Below are positions 1 through 10,130 of a DNA stretch of 64,000 nucleotides, one piece after another. Made by a program: the position numbers and the translations under genes. Every line of letters begins with the position of its first letter. Positions within the stretch are counted from its first letter, which is position 1. The notes beneath the pieces are model-generated. The model did not search any database and was not told the origin of the DNA. It worked only from the letters and a program-made list of their open reading frames with translations. Source of the DNA: Pseudomonas sp. P7548 (lineage in GTDB: Bacteria; Pseudomonadota; Gammaproteobacteria; Pseudomonadales; Pseudomonadaceae); assembly GCF_013386585.1 (NCBI RefSeq), contig NZ_JACARO010000002.1, positions 124,001-188,000 of the forward strand, written 5' to 3'.

Positions 1-144
1 GTCGCCTTGGGCCGCCTGCACGAGCAGGTGTGGAGCGAAGGGCATGCCGAGTGGCTCGGCGCATGGCGCCAGTCGATCAAGGCTGATCCGCACGCGCCGT
101 TGCTGCCCCTGCAACCGCAGTCACCGCAGGCCCAGACGGCCTGA
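1..144 (+). CDS. opgH: C-terminal end of glucan glucosyltransferase OpgH (partial)
   Basis: Frame 1 is open from the first base to a TGA at 142-144 and gives 47 residues beginning [11 protein letters not shown]. The start lies outside the window. OpgH (MdoH) is the inner-membrane glucosyltransferase that makes the backbone of osmoregulated periplasmic glucans. The short 'LGRLHxQVW' stretch near the end resembles the C-terminal tail of that family. In P. aeruginosa opgH stands directly beside the same ABC transporter genes, which supports the call. Too little of the protein is visible to show any catalytic motif, so the assignment depends mostly on gene order. Confidence 0.65.
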   Translation, partial: VALGRLHEQVWSEGHAEWLGAWRQSIKADPHAPLLPLQPQSPQAQTA

Positions 145-268
145 TTCAGACGCCCCCGGGGTTCCTCTCGGGGGCGCTTTGAGCGCGGGTCCTACAGCGT
201 TTCCTGCCGCTTCCTGTTGGCGCTAACTCCTTGTTATTTCGAAACAAAAGTCCCCGGATCAGGGCGTA

Positions 269-298
269 TTGTCGTGCCCGTGGCTGGGTTAGGATCGC
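269..298 (+). promoter_or_regulatory. Candidate promoter of the first substrate-binding protein gene
   Basis: TGGGTTAGGATCGC at 285-298 recurs exactly upstream of the second paralogue (1273-1286). It contains a TAGGAT -10-like hexamer at 290-295. A TTGTCG at 269-274 could be a weak -35 with 15-base spacing. Conservation between the two copies in otherwise diverged flanks is the main evidence. Confidence 0.4.
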
Positions 299-330
299 CC
301 CCGAAATTTGATTCGGCTACGGGGGGATTC

Positions 331-1131
331 ATGATCAACAGGTATTGTTCGGCATGGTTGATCGGCGCTATCGCGTTGATCCAGGTGGGCCTTGCGCAGG
401 CGGGGGCCATCGATGACGCCGTTCGGCGCGGTGTGCTGAAAGTCGGTACCACACCCACCTACATGCCTTTCGAAATGATCGATAAACACGGGCAGATCGT
501 GGGCTTTGAGATCGATCTGCTCCAGGCCATGAGCCAGGCGCTGGGTGTTGAGCTTGAATTGGTGGCCGTGCCTTATGGCGACCTGCTGCCGGGATTGGCG
601 GCGAAGAAGTTCGACCTGATCGGCAGCGGCATGACTGTCACCCAAGAGCGCAACCTGAAGCTTAACTTCAGCGACTCCTTCATCGTGGTGGGCCAGACCG
701 TACTGCTGCACCCCAGCGTTGCCGGTCGGGTCGGTAGCGTAGAAGACCTTGATGAAGCCGGTTATCGCATCGCTGTCAGCGAAGGCACCACGGGGGAGTT
801 GGCGGCGCGACGATTCCTGGGGGCCGCACAAGTGACCCGTTTCGCGAACCCGGAAGACGGCGTCAGGCAGGTGGTGGAGGGCAAGGCCGATGCTTTTATC
901 CACGACGCCCCCTACAACCTGATCGCGCTGGCCAGGCCGGAAAACAGCGCGCTGCTGTCCCTTGAACAGCCCTTCACCTTCGAGCCGCTGGCTTTTGGCT
1001 TGAAAAAAGGCGATTACGACAGCGTCAACTGGATCAACCATTTCCTCAACCAAGTGGCCCAGGATGGGACCTACGATCGGTTGCACGACAAGTGGTTCAG
1101 GGAGACCGACTGGATGACGGAAATCGACTGA
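331..1131 (+). CDS. Polar amino acid ABC transporter, periplasmic substrate-binding protein (copy 1)
   Basis: This is a 266-residue family 3 solute-binding protein (SBP_bac_3 fold), probably capturing a polar amino acid in the periplasm for the permease and ATPase downstream. An N-terminal signal peptide of about 24 residues ends in AQAG. The mature part begins AIDDAVRRGVLKVG and contains the PTYMPFE and GFEIDLL motifs of the family. The ATG at 331 is preceded by a G-rich ribosome site and places the signal peptide at the start; an upstream TTG at 217 would add a non-signal extension. It is a close paralogue of the next gene, with the same length and the same mature start. The ligand cannot be read from the sequence. 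Confidence 0.88.
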   Translation: MINRYCSAWLIGAIALIQVGLAQAGAIDDAVRRGVLKVGTTPTYMPFEMIDKHGQIVGFEIDLLQAMSQALGVELELVAVPYGDLLPGLAAKKFDLIGSGMTVTQERNLKLNFSDSFIVVGQTVLLHPSVAGRVGSVEDLDEAGYRIAVSEGTTGELAARRFLGAAQVTRFANPEDGVRQVVEGKADAFIHDAPYNLIALARPENSALLSLEQPFTFEPLAFGLKKGDYDSVNWINHFLNQVAQDGTYDRLHDKWFRETDWMTEID

Positions 1132-1255
1132 AGTCATAACTGCTTACACATCAATTGCTTGCGGGATCTGTTCGGCAACACGTCTACATCTGCGTTGCGC
1201 TGCACCGTCGTGGGGCTTTTCCGACATACGCGGATAACAAATACCCGTGAAACCT

Positions 1256-1286
1256 TTGTGACGGGAGGCGAGTGGGTTAGGATCGC
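1256..1286 (+). promoter_or_regulatory. Candidate promoter of the second substrate-binding protein gene
   Basis: This is the second copy of TGGGTTAGGATCGC (1273-1286). It carries TAGGAT at 1278-1283 and a possible -35 TTGTGA at 1256-1261 with a 16-base spacer. It lies 62 bases before the ATG, further away than in copy 1. Confidence 0.4.
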
Positions 1287-1347
1287 ACCCCGAAATGGTG
1301 CAGCCCTTTTTATGCGCCGACCTTACAAGAATCGTTCAGGGGACTTG

Positions 1348-2148
1348 ATGATGAAAAAGTATCTTTCGATGCTGATGCTTGGCGTCACCGCATTGGTTGC
1401 CGCCACTGCGGCCCAGGCCGGCGCCATCGATGATGCAGTCAAGCGCGGCACGCTGAAAGTCGGTATGGACCCGACCTACATGCCGTTCGAAATGACAGAC
1501 AAACGCGGTGAAATCATCGGCTTCGAAGTCGACATCCTCAAGGCCATGGCCAAGTCCATGGGCGTCAAGCTGGAGCTGGTGTCTACCGGTTACGACGGCA
1601 TCATCCCGGCTTTCCTGACCGGCAAGTTCGACATGATCGGCAGCGGCATGACCCTGACCCAGGAGCGCAACCTGCGCCTGAACTTCAGCGAACCCTTCAT
1701 CGTGGTGGGCCAGACCCTGCTGATCCGCAAGGACCTGGAAGGCACTATCAAGTCCTACAAAGACCTGAACGACGAGAAATACCGCCTGACCTCCAAGCTC
1801 GGCACCACCGGCGAGATGGTTGCCAAGAAGCTGATCTCCAAGGCCAAGTACCACGGCTATGACAACGAACAGGAAGGCGTGCTGGACGTGGTCAACGGCA
1901 AGGCTGATGCCTTTGTGTATGACGCGCCGTACAACGTGGTTGCCGAGAAAAAGGTCGGTAACGGCAAGCTGGTGTTCCTCGAAGAACCCTTCACCTTCGA
2001 ACCCCTGGCGTTCGGCTTGAAAAAAGGCGATTACGATAGCATCAACTTCATCAACAACTTCCTGCACCAGATCCGCAACGACGGCACCTACGATCGCATC
2101 CATGACAAGTGGTTCAAGAGCTCCGAGTGGCTCAAGGACATGGAATAA
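1348..2148 (+). CDS. Polar amino acid ABC transporter, periplasmic substrate-binding protein (copy 2)
   Basis: This is a 266-residue SBP_bac_3 protein, probably the main binding protein of the transporter encoded at 2330-4016. The signal peptide starts MMKKYLSMLMLG and ends in AQAG at nearly the same place as in copy 1. The mature protein is more lysine-rich (for example KRGTLKVG and KKLISKAKYHGY). The start is one of two adjacent ATGs at 1348 and 1351, after GGGGAC. The C-terminal halves of the two copies are almost superimposable (EEPFTFEPLAFGLKKGDYDS). The two genes look like a tandem duplication that included the promoter. Confidence 0.9.
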   Translation: MMKKYLSMLMLGVTALVAATAAQAGAIDDAVKRGTLKVGMDPTYMPFEMTDKRGEIIGFEVDILKAMAKSMGVKLELVSTGYDGIIPAFLTGKFDMIGSGMTLTQERNLRLNFSEPFIVVGQTLLIRKDLEGTIKSYKDLNDEKYRLTSKLGTTGEMVAKKLISKAKYHGYDNEQEGVLDVVNGKADAFVYDAPYNVVAEKKVGNGKLVFLEEPFTFEPLAFGLKKGDYDSINFINNFLHQIRNDGTYDRIHDKWFKSSEWLKDME

Positions 2149-2156
2149 GGCTGGTT

Positions 2157-2291
2157 TGTAGTGAGCGGGCTTGCCCCGCGCTGGGTGGCGAAGCCGCCCC
2201 AAATCCATACACCTCGGTCTTTCTGAAATACCGCGGCGTCTGGTCTTAGGGCGGCTTCGCCACCCAGCGCGGGGCAAGCCCGCTCACTACA
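2157..2291. repeat. REPIN, GII type, long inverted repeat
   Basis: The left arm carries GTGAGCGGGCTTGCCC and the right arm its reverse complement. The pairing extends inward through GGGTGGCGAAGCCGCC, giving arms of about 40 bases around a roughly 50-base loop. The 16-mer is identical to the GII class of REPINs described for P. fluorescens SBW25. It lies between a substrate-binding protein gene and its permease, where it could fold in the mRNA and make binding-protein transcripts more abundant than permease transcripts. Confidence 0.9.
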
Positions 2292-2329
2292 CAAAGGCGC
2301 TTGCCTTAGACTTTTTTGGATGTTGAGTA

Positions 2330-3289
2330 ATGAAACAGAAAAAAGCCCAATGGCCCTGGCACCTGCTGACCGTGGTCGTGCTGGTCGGCCTGGCTGGCGC
2401 CTTGTACTACGCCACGTCGCTGATGTCCTACGAGTGGCGCTGGAACCGCGTACCGCAGTACTTCGCCTATCAGGCTGAAACGTCCCAACGCGCGGCCGAC
2501 ATCTCCACAGTGGTTGAGCTGGTGCGCAAAGGCGATGTGGCTGAAGTCACCCTGCGCAACGACGCGGGCGCCGAGCAAAAGCTCACCGTTGCCGACAACA
2601 GCCTGCAAGTGGCACGCGGCGATGACGTGGCCGAAGGCGACGTGATCGGCGTGACCCGGCAGTGGGCGCTGGGGCCGTTGATGTGGGGTTTGTGGACCAC
2701 GCTGTGGTTGTCGGTGGTGTCCGGCATCCTGGGCCTGGTGATCGGCTTGGCGACCGGGCTGTGCCGCTTGTCCAGCAACCCCACCTTGCGCGATCTGTCG
2801 ACGATCTACGTCGAACTGGTGCGGGGTACGCCGCTGCTGGTGCAGATCTTCATTTTCTATTTCTTTATCGGCACGGTGCTCAACCTGTCCCGGGAGTTTG
2901 CCGGCATCGCGGCGCTGTCGCTGTTCACCGGTGCCTATGTGGCGGAAATCGTGCGGGCCGGCGTGCAGTCCATCACCCGTGGCCAGAACGAAGCTGCTCG
3001 TTCCCTGGGCCTGAGTGCCAGCCAGTCGATGCGCCATGTGGTGTTGCCGCAAGCCTTCAAACGCGTGTTGCCGCCCCTGGCCGGGCAATTTATCAGCCTG
3101 GTGAAGGACACCTCGCTGGTCTCGGTGATCGCGATTACCGAACTGCTCAAGAGCGGCCGCGAAGTGATCACCACCTCGTTTTCGCCGTTTGAAATCCTGT
3201 TCTGTGTGGCAGGCCTGTACCTGCTGATCAACCTGCCGCTGTCGAAAATGGCCAGCCGGCTTGAGCGGAGGCTCGCGCAAAGTGATTGA
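2330..3289 (+). CDS. Polar amino acid ABC transporter permease
   Basis: This is a 319-residue inner-membrane permease of the HisM/GlnP type. A first membrane segment (about residues 12-30) is followed by an unusual soluble insertion of about 80 residues. Four to five further membrane helices follow from about residue 115. The EAA cytoplasmic loop is clear ([20 protein letters not shown]). The reading frame ends TGA at 3287-3289, overlapping the start of the ATPase gene by 8 bases, which indicates coupled translation. The N-terminal insertion is larger than in minimal members of the family and may fold in the periplasm. Confidence 0.88.
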   Translation: MKQKKAQWPWHLLTVVVLVGLAGALYYATSLMSYEWRWNRVPQYFAYQAETSQRAADISTVVELVRKGDVAEVTLRNDAGAEQKLTVADNSLQVARGDDVAEGDVIGVTRQWALGPLMWGLWTTLWLSVVSGILGLVIGLATGLCRLSSNPTLRDLSTIYVELVRGTPLLVQIFIFYFFIGTVLNLSREFAGIAALSLFTGAYVAEIVRAGVQSITRGQNEAARSLGLSASQSMRHVVLPQAFKRVLPPLAGQFISLVKDTSLVSVIAITELLKSGREVITTSFSPFEILFCVAGLYLLINLPLSKMASRLERRLAQSD

Positions 3290-4016
3290 AGTCCGCGATC
3301 TGGTAAAAGTCTTCGACACCCGTGGGCAGGTGGTGCGCGCGGTGGACAACGTGAGCACCCAAGTGGCCAAGGGCGAAGTGCTGGTGGTGATCGGCCCGTC
3401 GGGTTCCGGTAAGTCCACGTTCCTGCGCTGCCTCAATGGCCTGGAGGAATTCGACTCGGGCTCGGTGAGCATCGACGGCCTGCAACTGGCCGACCCAAAG
3501 ACCGATGTGAATGCCTACCGCCGCGAAGTCGGCATGGTGTTCCAGCATTTCAACCTGTTCCCCCACATGACTGTGCTGGAAAACCTGTGCCTGGCCCAGA
3601 AGGTCGTGCGCAAGCGCAGCAAGAAAGAACGCGAAGCCAAGGCCCTGGCCCTGTTGGAAAAGGTCGGCATCGCACAGAAGGCCAACGAGTTTCCGTCGCG
3701 CCTCTCTGGCGGTCAGCAGCAACGGGTGGCCATTGCTCGGGCCCTGGCGATGGACCCCAAGGTGATGCTGTTTGACGAACCCACCTCGGCGCTGGACCCA
3801 GAAATGGTCGGCGAAGTCCTGGACGTGATGAAGACCCTGGCCCTGGAAGGCATGACCATGGTCTGCGTCACCCATGAAATGGGCTTTGCCCGCGAAGTGG
3901 CCGACCGGGTGCTGTTCTTCGACCATGGCAAGCTGCTCGAAGACGCCGCCCCGGCCGAGTTCTTCGACGCGCCGAAAGACCCTCGCGCCCAGGCATTTTT
4001 GCGCCAGGTGTTGTGA
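3282..4016 (+). CDS. Polar amino acid ABC transporter ATPase
   Basis: This is a 244-residue ATP-binding subunit that energises uptake through the permease. Walker A is GPSGSGKST (residues 38-46). The signature [14 protein letters not shown] and Walker [14 protein letters not shown] follow, with the switch region CVTHEMGF typical of the GlnQ/HisP branch. A GTG start at 3282 is chosen because GGAGG lies 10 bases upstream, it overlaps the permease stop, and it gives the usual MIEVRDL beginning. A TTG at 3261 would add seven residues. The gene ends only three bases before the convergent chemoreceptor gene. Confidence 0.9.
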   Translation: MIEVRDLVKVFDTRGQVVRAVDNVSTQVAKGEVLVVIGPSGSGKSTFLRCLNGLEEFDSGSVSIDGLQLADPKTDVNAYRREVGMVFQHFNLFPHMTVLENLCLAQKVVRKRSKKEREAKALALLEKVGIAQKANEFPSRLSGGQQQRVAIARALAMDPKVMLFDEPTSALDPEMVGEVLDVMKTLALEGMTMVCVTHEMGFAREVADRVLFFDHGKLLEDAAPAEFFDAPKDPRAQAFLRQVL

Positions 4017-4019
4017 TCT

Positions 4020-5927
4020 TCAGAGCCTGAACTTGCCGACCAGTGTCTGCAGGTTCAGGCTCAGTTGTGTCAGCTGGGTACTGGCTGCGGCTGTTTCGTC
4101 GCTGGCGGCGGCTGTCTGTTCCGACACCTGCTTGACCTTCAATACGCTGCGATTGATGTCCTCGGCCACCAGGCTTTGCTCTTCGGCGGCAGCGGCGATC
4201 TGCGGGTTCATTTCCTGGATGACCGACACCGTGCGGGCGATGGCGGCCAGGGCGTCTCCCGCATCGCGGGTCAGGCCCACGCTGCAGTCGGTCAGGCTTC
4301 GGCTGTTGTCTATCATGTCGGCGACTTGCTGGGTGCCCGTGTGCAGCCTCAGGATCAGCCCTTCGATCTCTTCGGCTGATTCCTGGGTGCGCTGCGCCAG
4401 GCTGCGCACCTCGTCGGCCACCACCGCAAACCCTTCGCCCGCCGGCCCGGCCCGCGCCGCTTCAATGGCGGCATTCAGGGCCAGCAGGTTGGTCTGCTGG
4501 GACACGGACTTGATCACGTCCAGCACGCTGCCGATCTTCTGGCTTTCTTGTTGCAGCGCCAGCATTGCGCGACCGGAGCGTGCCATTTCGCTGGCCAATT
4601 GACCGATTTGCTCAATGGCCAGGGTTACCACCTTGTCGCCGGTGCCAGCTTGCCTGTCGGCCTCAGTGGCCGCCGTCGAGGCGTGTTCGGCATGCCGAGC
4701 GACTTCCTGGGCGGTGGCGAGCATCTGGTTCATTGCCGTGGCGACCTGATCGGTTTCGTCGCGCTGGTTGTTGATCCCGGCACGCGTCTGCTCGGCCGCC
4801 GTCGACAACTGTGTGGCAGCACTCGCGACTTGCCGGGCGCTGTCGCCGATACCACTGATCAGGCTGCGCAGGTTCTGGGTCATCTGGGCGATGCTCTGTT
4901 GCAGTTGGCCGAGCTCATCACGGCGCTCGTCTTGAAGGGTATGGCTCAGGTCGCCGTCGGCGATGCGGTTGGCAGCGGCCAGGGTTTTACGCAGCGGCAC
5001 CACGATTTGCCGGGCGATCCACCACGCAGCAAGGCTGCCCAGCACCAAGGCCGCGAGGGTGATGCACACCAGCAGCGTGTGTGTCTGGCGTGCGTCATTG
5101 TCGCCCTTGAGCACTTGGTCCTGGCTCAATTGCTCGCTCTGCTCAAGCAGTCTGTTGAGCTGCTGCTCGAAGCGATTTTGCACGGCTTCGGTGCTGAGCT
5201 GGGCGTCCTTGAGCGCGGTGAGTTGCGCGCGGTACGCCGCCAGGTCGACCTTGAGCACCGTGGCGTCCACAGGAAGCGCAGTCACTGCAGCCAGCGCCGT
5301 TTCCAGGGCGTCGAGGGTCTGGCTGATGCTGTGTGCGTAAGCTTGCAACGATTCGGCGGACCAGGCCGGGCGTTGGGCGCGTTGCTCGGCCTGGGCGATG
5401 GCCTGGCGCAGGTTCTCGATAGCGTCCAAGGCGGTCTGATCGTGCTGGTCGGGCAATTCGCTGGCCAGTTGGGCCAACGTGTCGCTGGCCTGGAGCGCAG
5501 TTTTTTGCACCGGGCTGCGGGTGTTCTCTCGATGTTCGATCAAGGGCGGCAGTTGTGTCAGCGCGGTTTTGAATGCATTGACCAGCTCAATGGCTTGTTG
5601 CGCGCGTGACAGGTCGTCCGGGTCTTTGAGTCGGCTGGAGAGATAGGCCAGTTGCTGGTCGATCGTTTCGATCTGGCGGTGCATTTTGTCCAGGCTGGCC
5701 GTATCGGTGAGGGTGCGATACACGATGCGATCGGCCCGCATGGCCTGCGCAACGGCGGTCAGCTTGCCCAGCACGGTCAGGTTGCCTGAGCGGTCAAGCG
5801 CAGCGCTCAGCGCCTGCCAACCGGTGATCGCGATGATAAGGCTGAGGATCAGCACCTGGCCAAAGCCCAGGATCAGTTTGAGCGTGACACTGGCATTGCC
5901 CAGCAGGCGGGTCAGCCGACGAAACAT
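4020..5927 (-). CDS. Methyl-accepting chemotaxis protein with helical periplasmic domain (first of a pair)
   Basis: This is a 635-residue chemoreceptor. The layout is a membrane helix near residues 16-35, a long, almost entirely helical periplasmic domain of about 245 residues, and a second membrane helix near 283-303. A HAMP linker and the cytoplasmic signalling hairpin follow, with the conserved tip [18 protein letters not shown]. The sensor length and helix content fit the HBM (helical bimodular) family of McpS of P. putida and McpK of P. aeruginosa, which bind TCA-cycle acids. The ligand here is inferred at best. The signalling tip reads [12 protein letters not shown] instead of the usual GE-GRGFAV, a small departure also absent from its neighbour. 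GGAGG precedes the ATG. Confidence 0.88.
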   Translation of the reverse strand: MFRRLTRLLGNASVTLKLILGFGQVLILSLIIAITGWQALSAALDRSGNLTVLGKLTAVAQAMRADRIVYRTLTDTASLDKMHRQIETIDQQLAYLSSRLKDPDDLSRAQQAIELVNAFKTALTQLPPLIEHRENTRSPVQKTALQASDTLAQLASELPDQHDQTALDAIENLRQAIAQAEQRAQRPAWSAESLQAYAHSISQTLDALETALAAVTALPVDATVLKVDLAAYRAQLTALKDAQLSTEAVQNRFEQQLNRLLEQSEQLSQDQVLKGDNDARQTHTLLVCITLAALVLGSLAAWWIARQIVVPLRKTLAAANRIADGDLSHTLQDERRDELGQLQQSIAQMTQNLRSLISGIGDSARQVASAATQLSTAAEQTRAGINNQRDETDQVATAMNQMLATAQEVARHAEHASTAATEADRQAGTGDKVVTLAIEQIGQLASEMARSGRAMLALQQESQKIGSVLDVIKSVSQQTNLLALNAAIEAARAGPAGEGFAVVADEVRSLAQRTQESAEEIEGLILRLHTGTQQVADMIDNSRSLTDCSVGLTRDAGDALAAIARTVSVIQEMNPQIAAAAEEQSLVAEDINRSVLKVKQVSEQTAAASDETAAASTQLTQLSLNLQTLVGKFRL

Positions 5928-6039
5928 GGGGAGCCTCCGAATCAGGCAAAGCGTTCAGTGCTGACGCTAATTCGATTCGAGGGCGGCCGGGGGGCATGGC
6001 GGGATGATAAGCGCGTAGGAGATTTCACAAGTTGCTGGC

Positions 6040-6067
6040 ACGCGGCGGCCGGGAGCGGTCGCCGCGT
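6040..6067 (-). terminator. Strong hairpin between the two chemoreceptor genes
   Basis: An 11-base stem (ACGCGGCGGCC with GGTCGCCGCGT, one wobble) closes a six-base loop just after the stop of the upstream chemoreceptor gene. No T-run follows on the transcribed side, so it may stabilise the transcript end or terminate only partly. Confidence 0.4.
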
Positions 6068-6075
6068 ACAGCGGG

Positions 6076-7992
6076 TCAGACGCGGAAGCGCCCGACCAGG
6101 GTTTGCAGGTAGATGCCCAGGCGCGCGAGCTCGGCGCTCGACGCTGCGGTCTCCTCGCTGGCTGACGAGGTTTGCTCAGATACGTCGCGCACATTCAACA
6201 CGCTGCGGTTGATCTCTTCGGCCACGGCGCTTTGTTGCTCGGCGGCGGTGGCGATCTGCGAGTTCATCGCCTGGATGGTCGAGACCGTACGGGTGATATT
6301 GCCCAGCGCATCGCCGGCACGGCGGGTCAGTTCGACGCTGCTGTCGGTGAGGCCGCGGCTGTTGTCCATGATCGTTGCCACCTGCTGGGTGCCGCTTTGC
6401 AGGCCGACGATCAGCTCCTCGATCTCTTCGGTGGACTTCTGGGTGCGTTGTGCGAGGCTGCGCACCTCGTCGGCCACCACGGCGAAGCCTCGCCCCGCCT
6501 CACCGGCACGGGCGGCTTCAATCGCTGCGTTGAGGGCCAGCAGGTTGGTTTGCTGGGCTACTGACTTGATCACGTCGAGCACGCTGCCGATCTTGTCGCT
6601 TTCACGCTGCAGGTGGCCCATGGCCTCGGTGGAATGGCCCACCTCGGTGGCCAGGCGTTCGATCTGGGCGATGGCTTCGCCGACCACCTTGTCGCCTTCA
6701 CGGGCCTGCTGATCGGCGGCCACGGCGGCTTCGGAGGCCTCCTCGGCGTTACGCGCCACTTCTTGCACGGTGGCGGCCATTTCGTTCATGGCGGTGGCCA
6801 CCTGGTCGGTCTCGACCTTCTGGCTGTTGACCCCGGCGCTGGTCTGCTCCGTCACGGCCGACAGTTGCTCGGCGGCGCTGGCGATCTGGGTGACGCCGTC
6901 GCTGATGCCGCCGATCAATTCGCGCAGGCCTACGGTCATGCTTTGCATGGCGCGTTGCAACTGGCCGAGTTCGTCCTGGCGCAGCGAGTTGAGGTTGTGA
7001 CTCAGGTCGCCCGAGGCGACCTGCTCGGCGACCTTGAGGGTCTGGTTCAGCGGGATGACGATCTGACGGGTGATGGCCCAGGCGGCGACCATGCCGAAGA
7101 TCAGCGCCAGGGCGGTCGCCAGCAGCAACAGGTTCTTGGCCTGCGCAGCATCGGTATCACGCACCACGGTTTGGGAGACGGTGAGTTTGTCGCTGTTGCC
7201 CAACAGGATATCGCCCTGGGCGGTCATGACGACCAAGGCGGCTGCGCTGGCTGTTTGAGAATCACGGTATTGGCTGACGGCGGCACGGTAGGCCTGCAAC
7301 GACACACCGGCCTCTTGCAGGTTGGCCTGGTACGGCTCGGGCAATTGGCCTTGCAGCTCAGTGATTTTCTTCAGGGCGTTGTCGATGGCGTCGAGCGCGG
7401 GCTGTTCAGCGTCGGTCTTGCCGCTGTAGGTGTAGCCGCGGACCTGGAAGCGCGATTGCTGGATCAACTTGCTCAGGTCGACCACGCTATTGAACTGGGT
7501 GACGCTGTCGCCTTGCAACAGGGCTTTTTCAATCTCGTTGATCTTGGCCACGGCGTTGTCGGCGGTGTCACCGAGCTTGCTGCGTGCGCCTTCACGCTTG
7601 AGGCCGGCCTGCACCATGGCGCCGAAGGCTTTTTTGTATTGGTTGAGGGCGTCCAGTTGCTGTTCAACCAGAGCCTTGTCGTCGGGTTGCTCGATCAGGG
7701 TTTCGGCGGTTTTCAGGCCGCTGTCCAGCTTGGCTATCAGGTCGTTGACGGCGCCTGTGCCTTGCTCGCCGCGACGGGTCTCGAAGTCCAGGCGCGCCAG
7801 GCGCAGGTCCTTGGTCAGGCCGTTGAGGCTGGAGATAAAGCCCAGTTTATCGCCGCGACTGGTCACATCGCCCAGGCCGGTCCAACCGGTGAACGTGATC
7901 AACAGCGTCAGGATCAACACCAAGCCAAAGCCAATGGCCAGCTTTCGATTGACGCTCACATTCCCCAGTTTTTCGGCTAACAGACGATACAT
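6076..7992 (-). CDS. Methyl-accepting chemotaxis protein with HBM-type sensor domain (second of a pair)
   Basis: This is a 638-residue chemoreceptor with the same architecture as its neighbour: [18 protein letters not shown] start, membrane helix, a periplasmic all-helical domain of about 240 residues, second membrane helix, HAMP and signalling hairpin ([24 protein letters not shown]). The ATG at 7992 has AAAGGAG close upstream and matches the start of the neighbouring paralogue, so the 13 extra residues of the longer frame are left out. Position next to rsmE/tatC matches PA5072 (McpK, an alpha-ketoglutarate receptor) of P. aeruginosa, making TCA-acid sensing plausible. The sensor domains of the two paralogues have diverged far more than their signalling domains. 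Confidence 0.9.
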   Translation of the reverse strand: MYRLLAEKLGNVSVNRKLAIGFGLVLILTLLITFTGWTGLGDVTSRGDKLGFISSLNGLTKDLRLARLDFETRRGEQGTGAVNDLIAKLDSGLKTAETLIEQPDDKALVEQQLDALNQYKKAFGAMVQAGLKREGARSKLGDTADNAVAKINEIEKALLQGDSVTQFNSVVDLSKLIQQSRFQVRGYTYSGKTDAEQPALDAIDNALKKITELQGQLPEPYQANLQEAGVSLQAYRAAVSQYRDSQTASAAALVVMTAQGDILLGNSDKLTVSQTVVRDTDAAQAKNLLLLATALALIFGMVAAWAITRQIVIPLNQTLKVAEQVASGDLSHNLNSLRQDELGQLQRAMQSMTVGLRELIGGISDGVTQIASAAEQLSAVTEQTSAGVNSQKVETDQVATAMNEMAATVQEVARNAEEASEAAVAADQQAREGDKVVGEAIAQIERLATEVGHSTEAMGHLQRESDKIGSVLDVIKSVAQQTNLLALNAAIEAARAGEAGRGFAVVADEVRSLAQRTQKSTEEIEELIVGLQSGTQQVATIMDNSRGLTDSSVELTRRAGDALGNITRTVSTIQAMNSQIATAAEQQSAVAEEINRSVLNVRDVSEQTSSASEETAASSAELARLGIYLQTLVGRFRV

Positions 7993-8076
7993 GCTGCAAT
8001 CTCCTTTGGAACAAGGCTTGGACTTATTCAAAGGCTATCGGCTGCGTAGGAAGATTCTGTAGCGACAGAGATTCAC

Positions 8077-8182
8077 TGTGGGAGCGGGCTTGCCCGCGAT
8101 AGCGGTGCATCAGTCACAGGTCGGCTGGCTGATACACCGCTATCGCAGGCAAGCCAGCTCCCACACAAGCTGGCTCCCACAG
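8077..8182. repeat. REPIN, GI-like type, with an extra half copy
   Basis: GTGGGAGCGGGCTTGCCCGCGATAGCGG pairs with CCGCTATCGCAGGCAAGCCAGCTCCCAC across a short loop (8077-8166). A further AGCTGGCTCCCACAG half element follows at 8169-8182. It fills the space between the chemoreceptor gene start and the rsmE stop. Confidence 0.88.
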
Positions 8183-8196
8183 GGTTCGATGGGTGG

Positions 8197-8904
8197 TTAG
8201 AAGAGGCGGGCGAGCAGGGCGGTGACGGCGGTTTCGACGCGCAGGATGCGTGCGCCAAGCTGCACCGGTTGCAGGCCGGCCTTGGCCAGCAGGTCGACTT
8301 CGTAGGGGATCCATCCGCCTTCCGGGCCGATGGCCAGGGTGACCGGCTCGTCCAGCCCACGCGGGCACGCCGGGTAGTCGCCCGGGTGGCCGATCAGCCC
8401 CAGGGTGCCTTCGGCCATGGCCGGCAGGCGGTCCTCGACGAACGGCTTGAAGCGCTTTTCGATGATGATCTCGGGCAGCACCGTGTCGCGTGCCTGTTCC
8501 AGGCCGAGGATCAGTTGCTCACGGATCGCCTCGGGCTCCAGGAACGGGGTCTGCCAGAAGCTCTTCTCGACGCGATAGCTGTTGACCAGCACCACTTTCG
8601 GCACGCCCATGGCGGCCACGGTCTGCAGCACCCGACGCAGCATCTTCGGGCGCGGCAGGGCCAGCAGCAGGGTCAAGGGCAGTTTGGCGGGCGGCGGTTG
8701 GTCGAAGCTCACTTGCAGTTCGGCTTCGCCGGCGTCCAGGCGCAGCAACTGGGCATTGCCCATCAACCCGCCAATGCGGCCGACGCGCAGGCTGTCGCCG
8801 ACGGCCGCACGGTGGACTTCCTGCATGTGCACCAGGCGCCGGTCACGCAGCACCACACGGTCGGCCGCAATGAAGTCGGCCTCTTCCAGTAACAGCAGGT
8901 TCAC
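8197..8904 (-). CDS. rsmE: 16S rRNA (uracil-1498-N3) methyltransferase RsmE
   Basis: This is a 235-residue SPOUT-class methyltransferase that methylates U1498 of 16S rRNA in the decoding region. The N-terminal PUA-like part (to about residue 75) precedes the knotted catalytic domain. The S-adenosylmethionine site motif LAIGPEGGW lies near the C-terminus. The GTG start at 8904 overlaps the tatC stop by four bases (GTGA), so it is read as the last gene of the tat operon. Length is normal for the family. Confidence 0.95.
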   Translation of the reverse strand: MNLLLLEEADFIAADRVVLRDRRLVHMQEVHRAAVGDSLRVGRIGGLMGNAQLLRLDAGEAELQVSFDQPPPAKLPLTLLLALPRPKMLRRVLQTVAAMGVPKVVLVNSYRVEKSFWQTPFLEPEAIREQLILGLEQARDTVLPEIIIEKRFKPFVEDRLPAMAEGTLGLIGHPGDYPACPRGLDEPVTLAIGPEGGWIPYEVDLLAKAGLQPVQLGARILRVETAVTALLARLF

Positions 8905-9692
8905 GGCTGGGTCGCTGGCGGCTGGTCGTCGTCGGCAGGCTGGTCATCCGGGTGGTCGCCACGCTTGCTGATCAGGCTGCCGAACAGGATGCCGATCTCG
9001 AACAGCATCCACATCGGCACGGCCAGCAACGTCTGCGAGAAGATGTCCGGCGGCGTGAGGATCATGCCGACCACGAAGCAGCCGATGATCACGTACGGGC
9101 GGATCTTCTTCAGGTACTTGACGTCGACCACGCCGATCCACACCAGCAGCACCACGGCCACGGGGATTTCGAAGGCCACGCCAAAGGCGAAGAACAGCGT
9201 CATCACGAAGTCGAGGTAGCTGGTGATGTCGGTCATCATTTCCACGCCGGCCGGGGTGGCCGCGGCGAAGAACTTGAAGATCAACGGGAACACCAGGAAG
9301 TAGGCGAACGCCATGCCGGTGTAGAACAGCAGGATGCTCGACACCAGCAGCGGCACCGCGATGCGCTTCTCATGCTTGTACAGGCCCGGCGCGATAAAGC
9401 CCCAGATCTGGTGCAGGATCACCGGGATCGCCAGGAACAGCGACACCATCATGGTCAGCTTCAACGGCGTGAGGAACGGCGAGGACACGTCGGTGGCGAT
9501 CATCGTCGCGCCAGCCGGCAGGTACTGGCGTAGCGGCGTGGAGACGAAGGTGTAGATCTGCTGGGTAAAGGCGAACAGCCCGGCAAAGATGATGAAGATC
9601 GCCGCTACACAGCGCAGCAGGCGGGTACGCAGCTCGGTGAGGTGCGAGACCAGCGGCATGTGCTGGTCGTTTTCCGGTTTATCAGCGCTCAT
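8901..9692 (-). CDS. tatC: Sec-independent translocase subunit TatC
   Basis: This is a 263-residue polytopic inner-membrane protein with six predicted membrane helices. TatC recognises the twin-arginine signal and forms the receptor complex with TatB. The N-terminal [17 protein letters not shown] region is the conserved cytoplasmic segment important for signal binding. The gene overlaps tatB by four bases (ATGA). The tail after the last helix is hydrophilic and rich in Asp and Pro. Confidence 0.96.
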   Translation of the reverse strand: MSADKPENDQHMPLVSHLTELRTRLLRCVAAIFIIFAGLFAFTQQIYTFVSTPLRQYLPAGATMIATDVSSPFLTPLKLTMMVSLFLAIPVILHQIWGFIAPGLYKHEKRIAVPLLVSSILLFYTGMAFAYFLVFPLIFKFFAAATPAGVEMMTDITSYLDFVMTLFFAFGVAFEIPVAVVLLVWIGVVDVKYLKKIRPYVIIGCFVVGMILTPPDIFSQTLLAVPMWMLFEIGILFGSLISKRGDHPDDQPADDDQPPATQP

Positions 9693-10120
9693 GGGGCTCG
9701 CGGCGGCAATGTAGGGTCATGGGGAGCGGGCGCCGCGACGGGCGCCGGCGCAGGCTCAGTGGGGCTGTGGGCGGCCGGTGCCGGGGCGGGTTCCACCACG
9801 GGTGGCACCTGGGCCACGGGCGGCGGCGCGATGCTTTGCTCGGCCACAGGTTCGGCCGGTTTGGCAGGCTCCTGCACCGGGGAGAGAATCTTGCGCGCTT
9901 CCTGCTCCAACGAAAGGATGTGCTCGTTGTGCAGTTGGCGACGAATCTCGTCGGCGCCGATTTCCCGTTCAACTTCCTGTTTGATGGCGTTGAAACTGCG
10001 TTTCAGGCGCCCGATCCACAGGCCGGCCGTGCGAGCGGCGCCGGGCAGGCGTTCCGGCCCCAGCACCAGCAGGGCAACAAGGCCGACGAGGAGCAGTTCA
10101 GAGAAGCTGATACCAAACAT
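9689..10120 (-). CDS. tatB: Sec-independent translocase subunit TatB
   Basis: This is a 143-residue protein with one N-terminal membrane helix ([21 protein letters not shown]), the glutamate/proline hinge of TatB, an amphipathic helix, and a long Pro/Ala/Glu-rich C-terminal tail. It partners TatC in binding twin-arginine precursors. The tail is low in complexity and probably varies between strains. Confidence 0.94.
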   Translation of the reverse strand: MFGISFSELLLVGLVALLVLGPERLPGAARTAGLWIGRLKRSFNAIKQEVEREIGADEIRRQLHNEHILSLEQEARKILSPVQEPAKPAEPVAEQSIAPPPVAQVPPVVEPAPAPAAHSPTEPAPAPVAAPAPHDPTLPPRAP

Positions 10121-10130
10121 TAGTCAGTGC

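Noticed and set aside
6040..6067. The hairpin between the chemoreceptors as another REPIN
   Set aside because: Its sequence (ACGCGGCGGCC) matches none of the three REPIN classes and its loop is only six bases.
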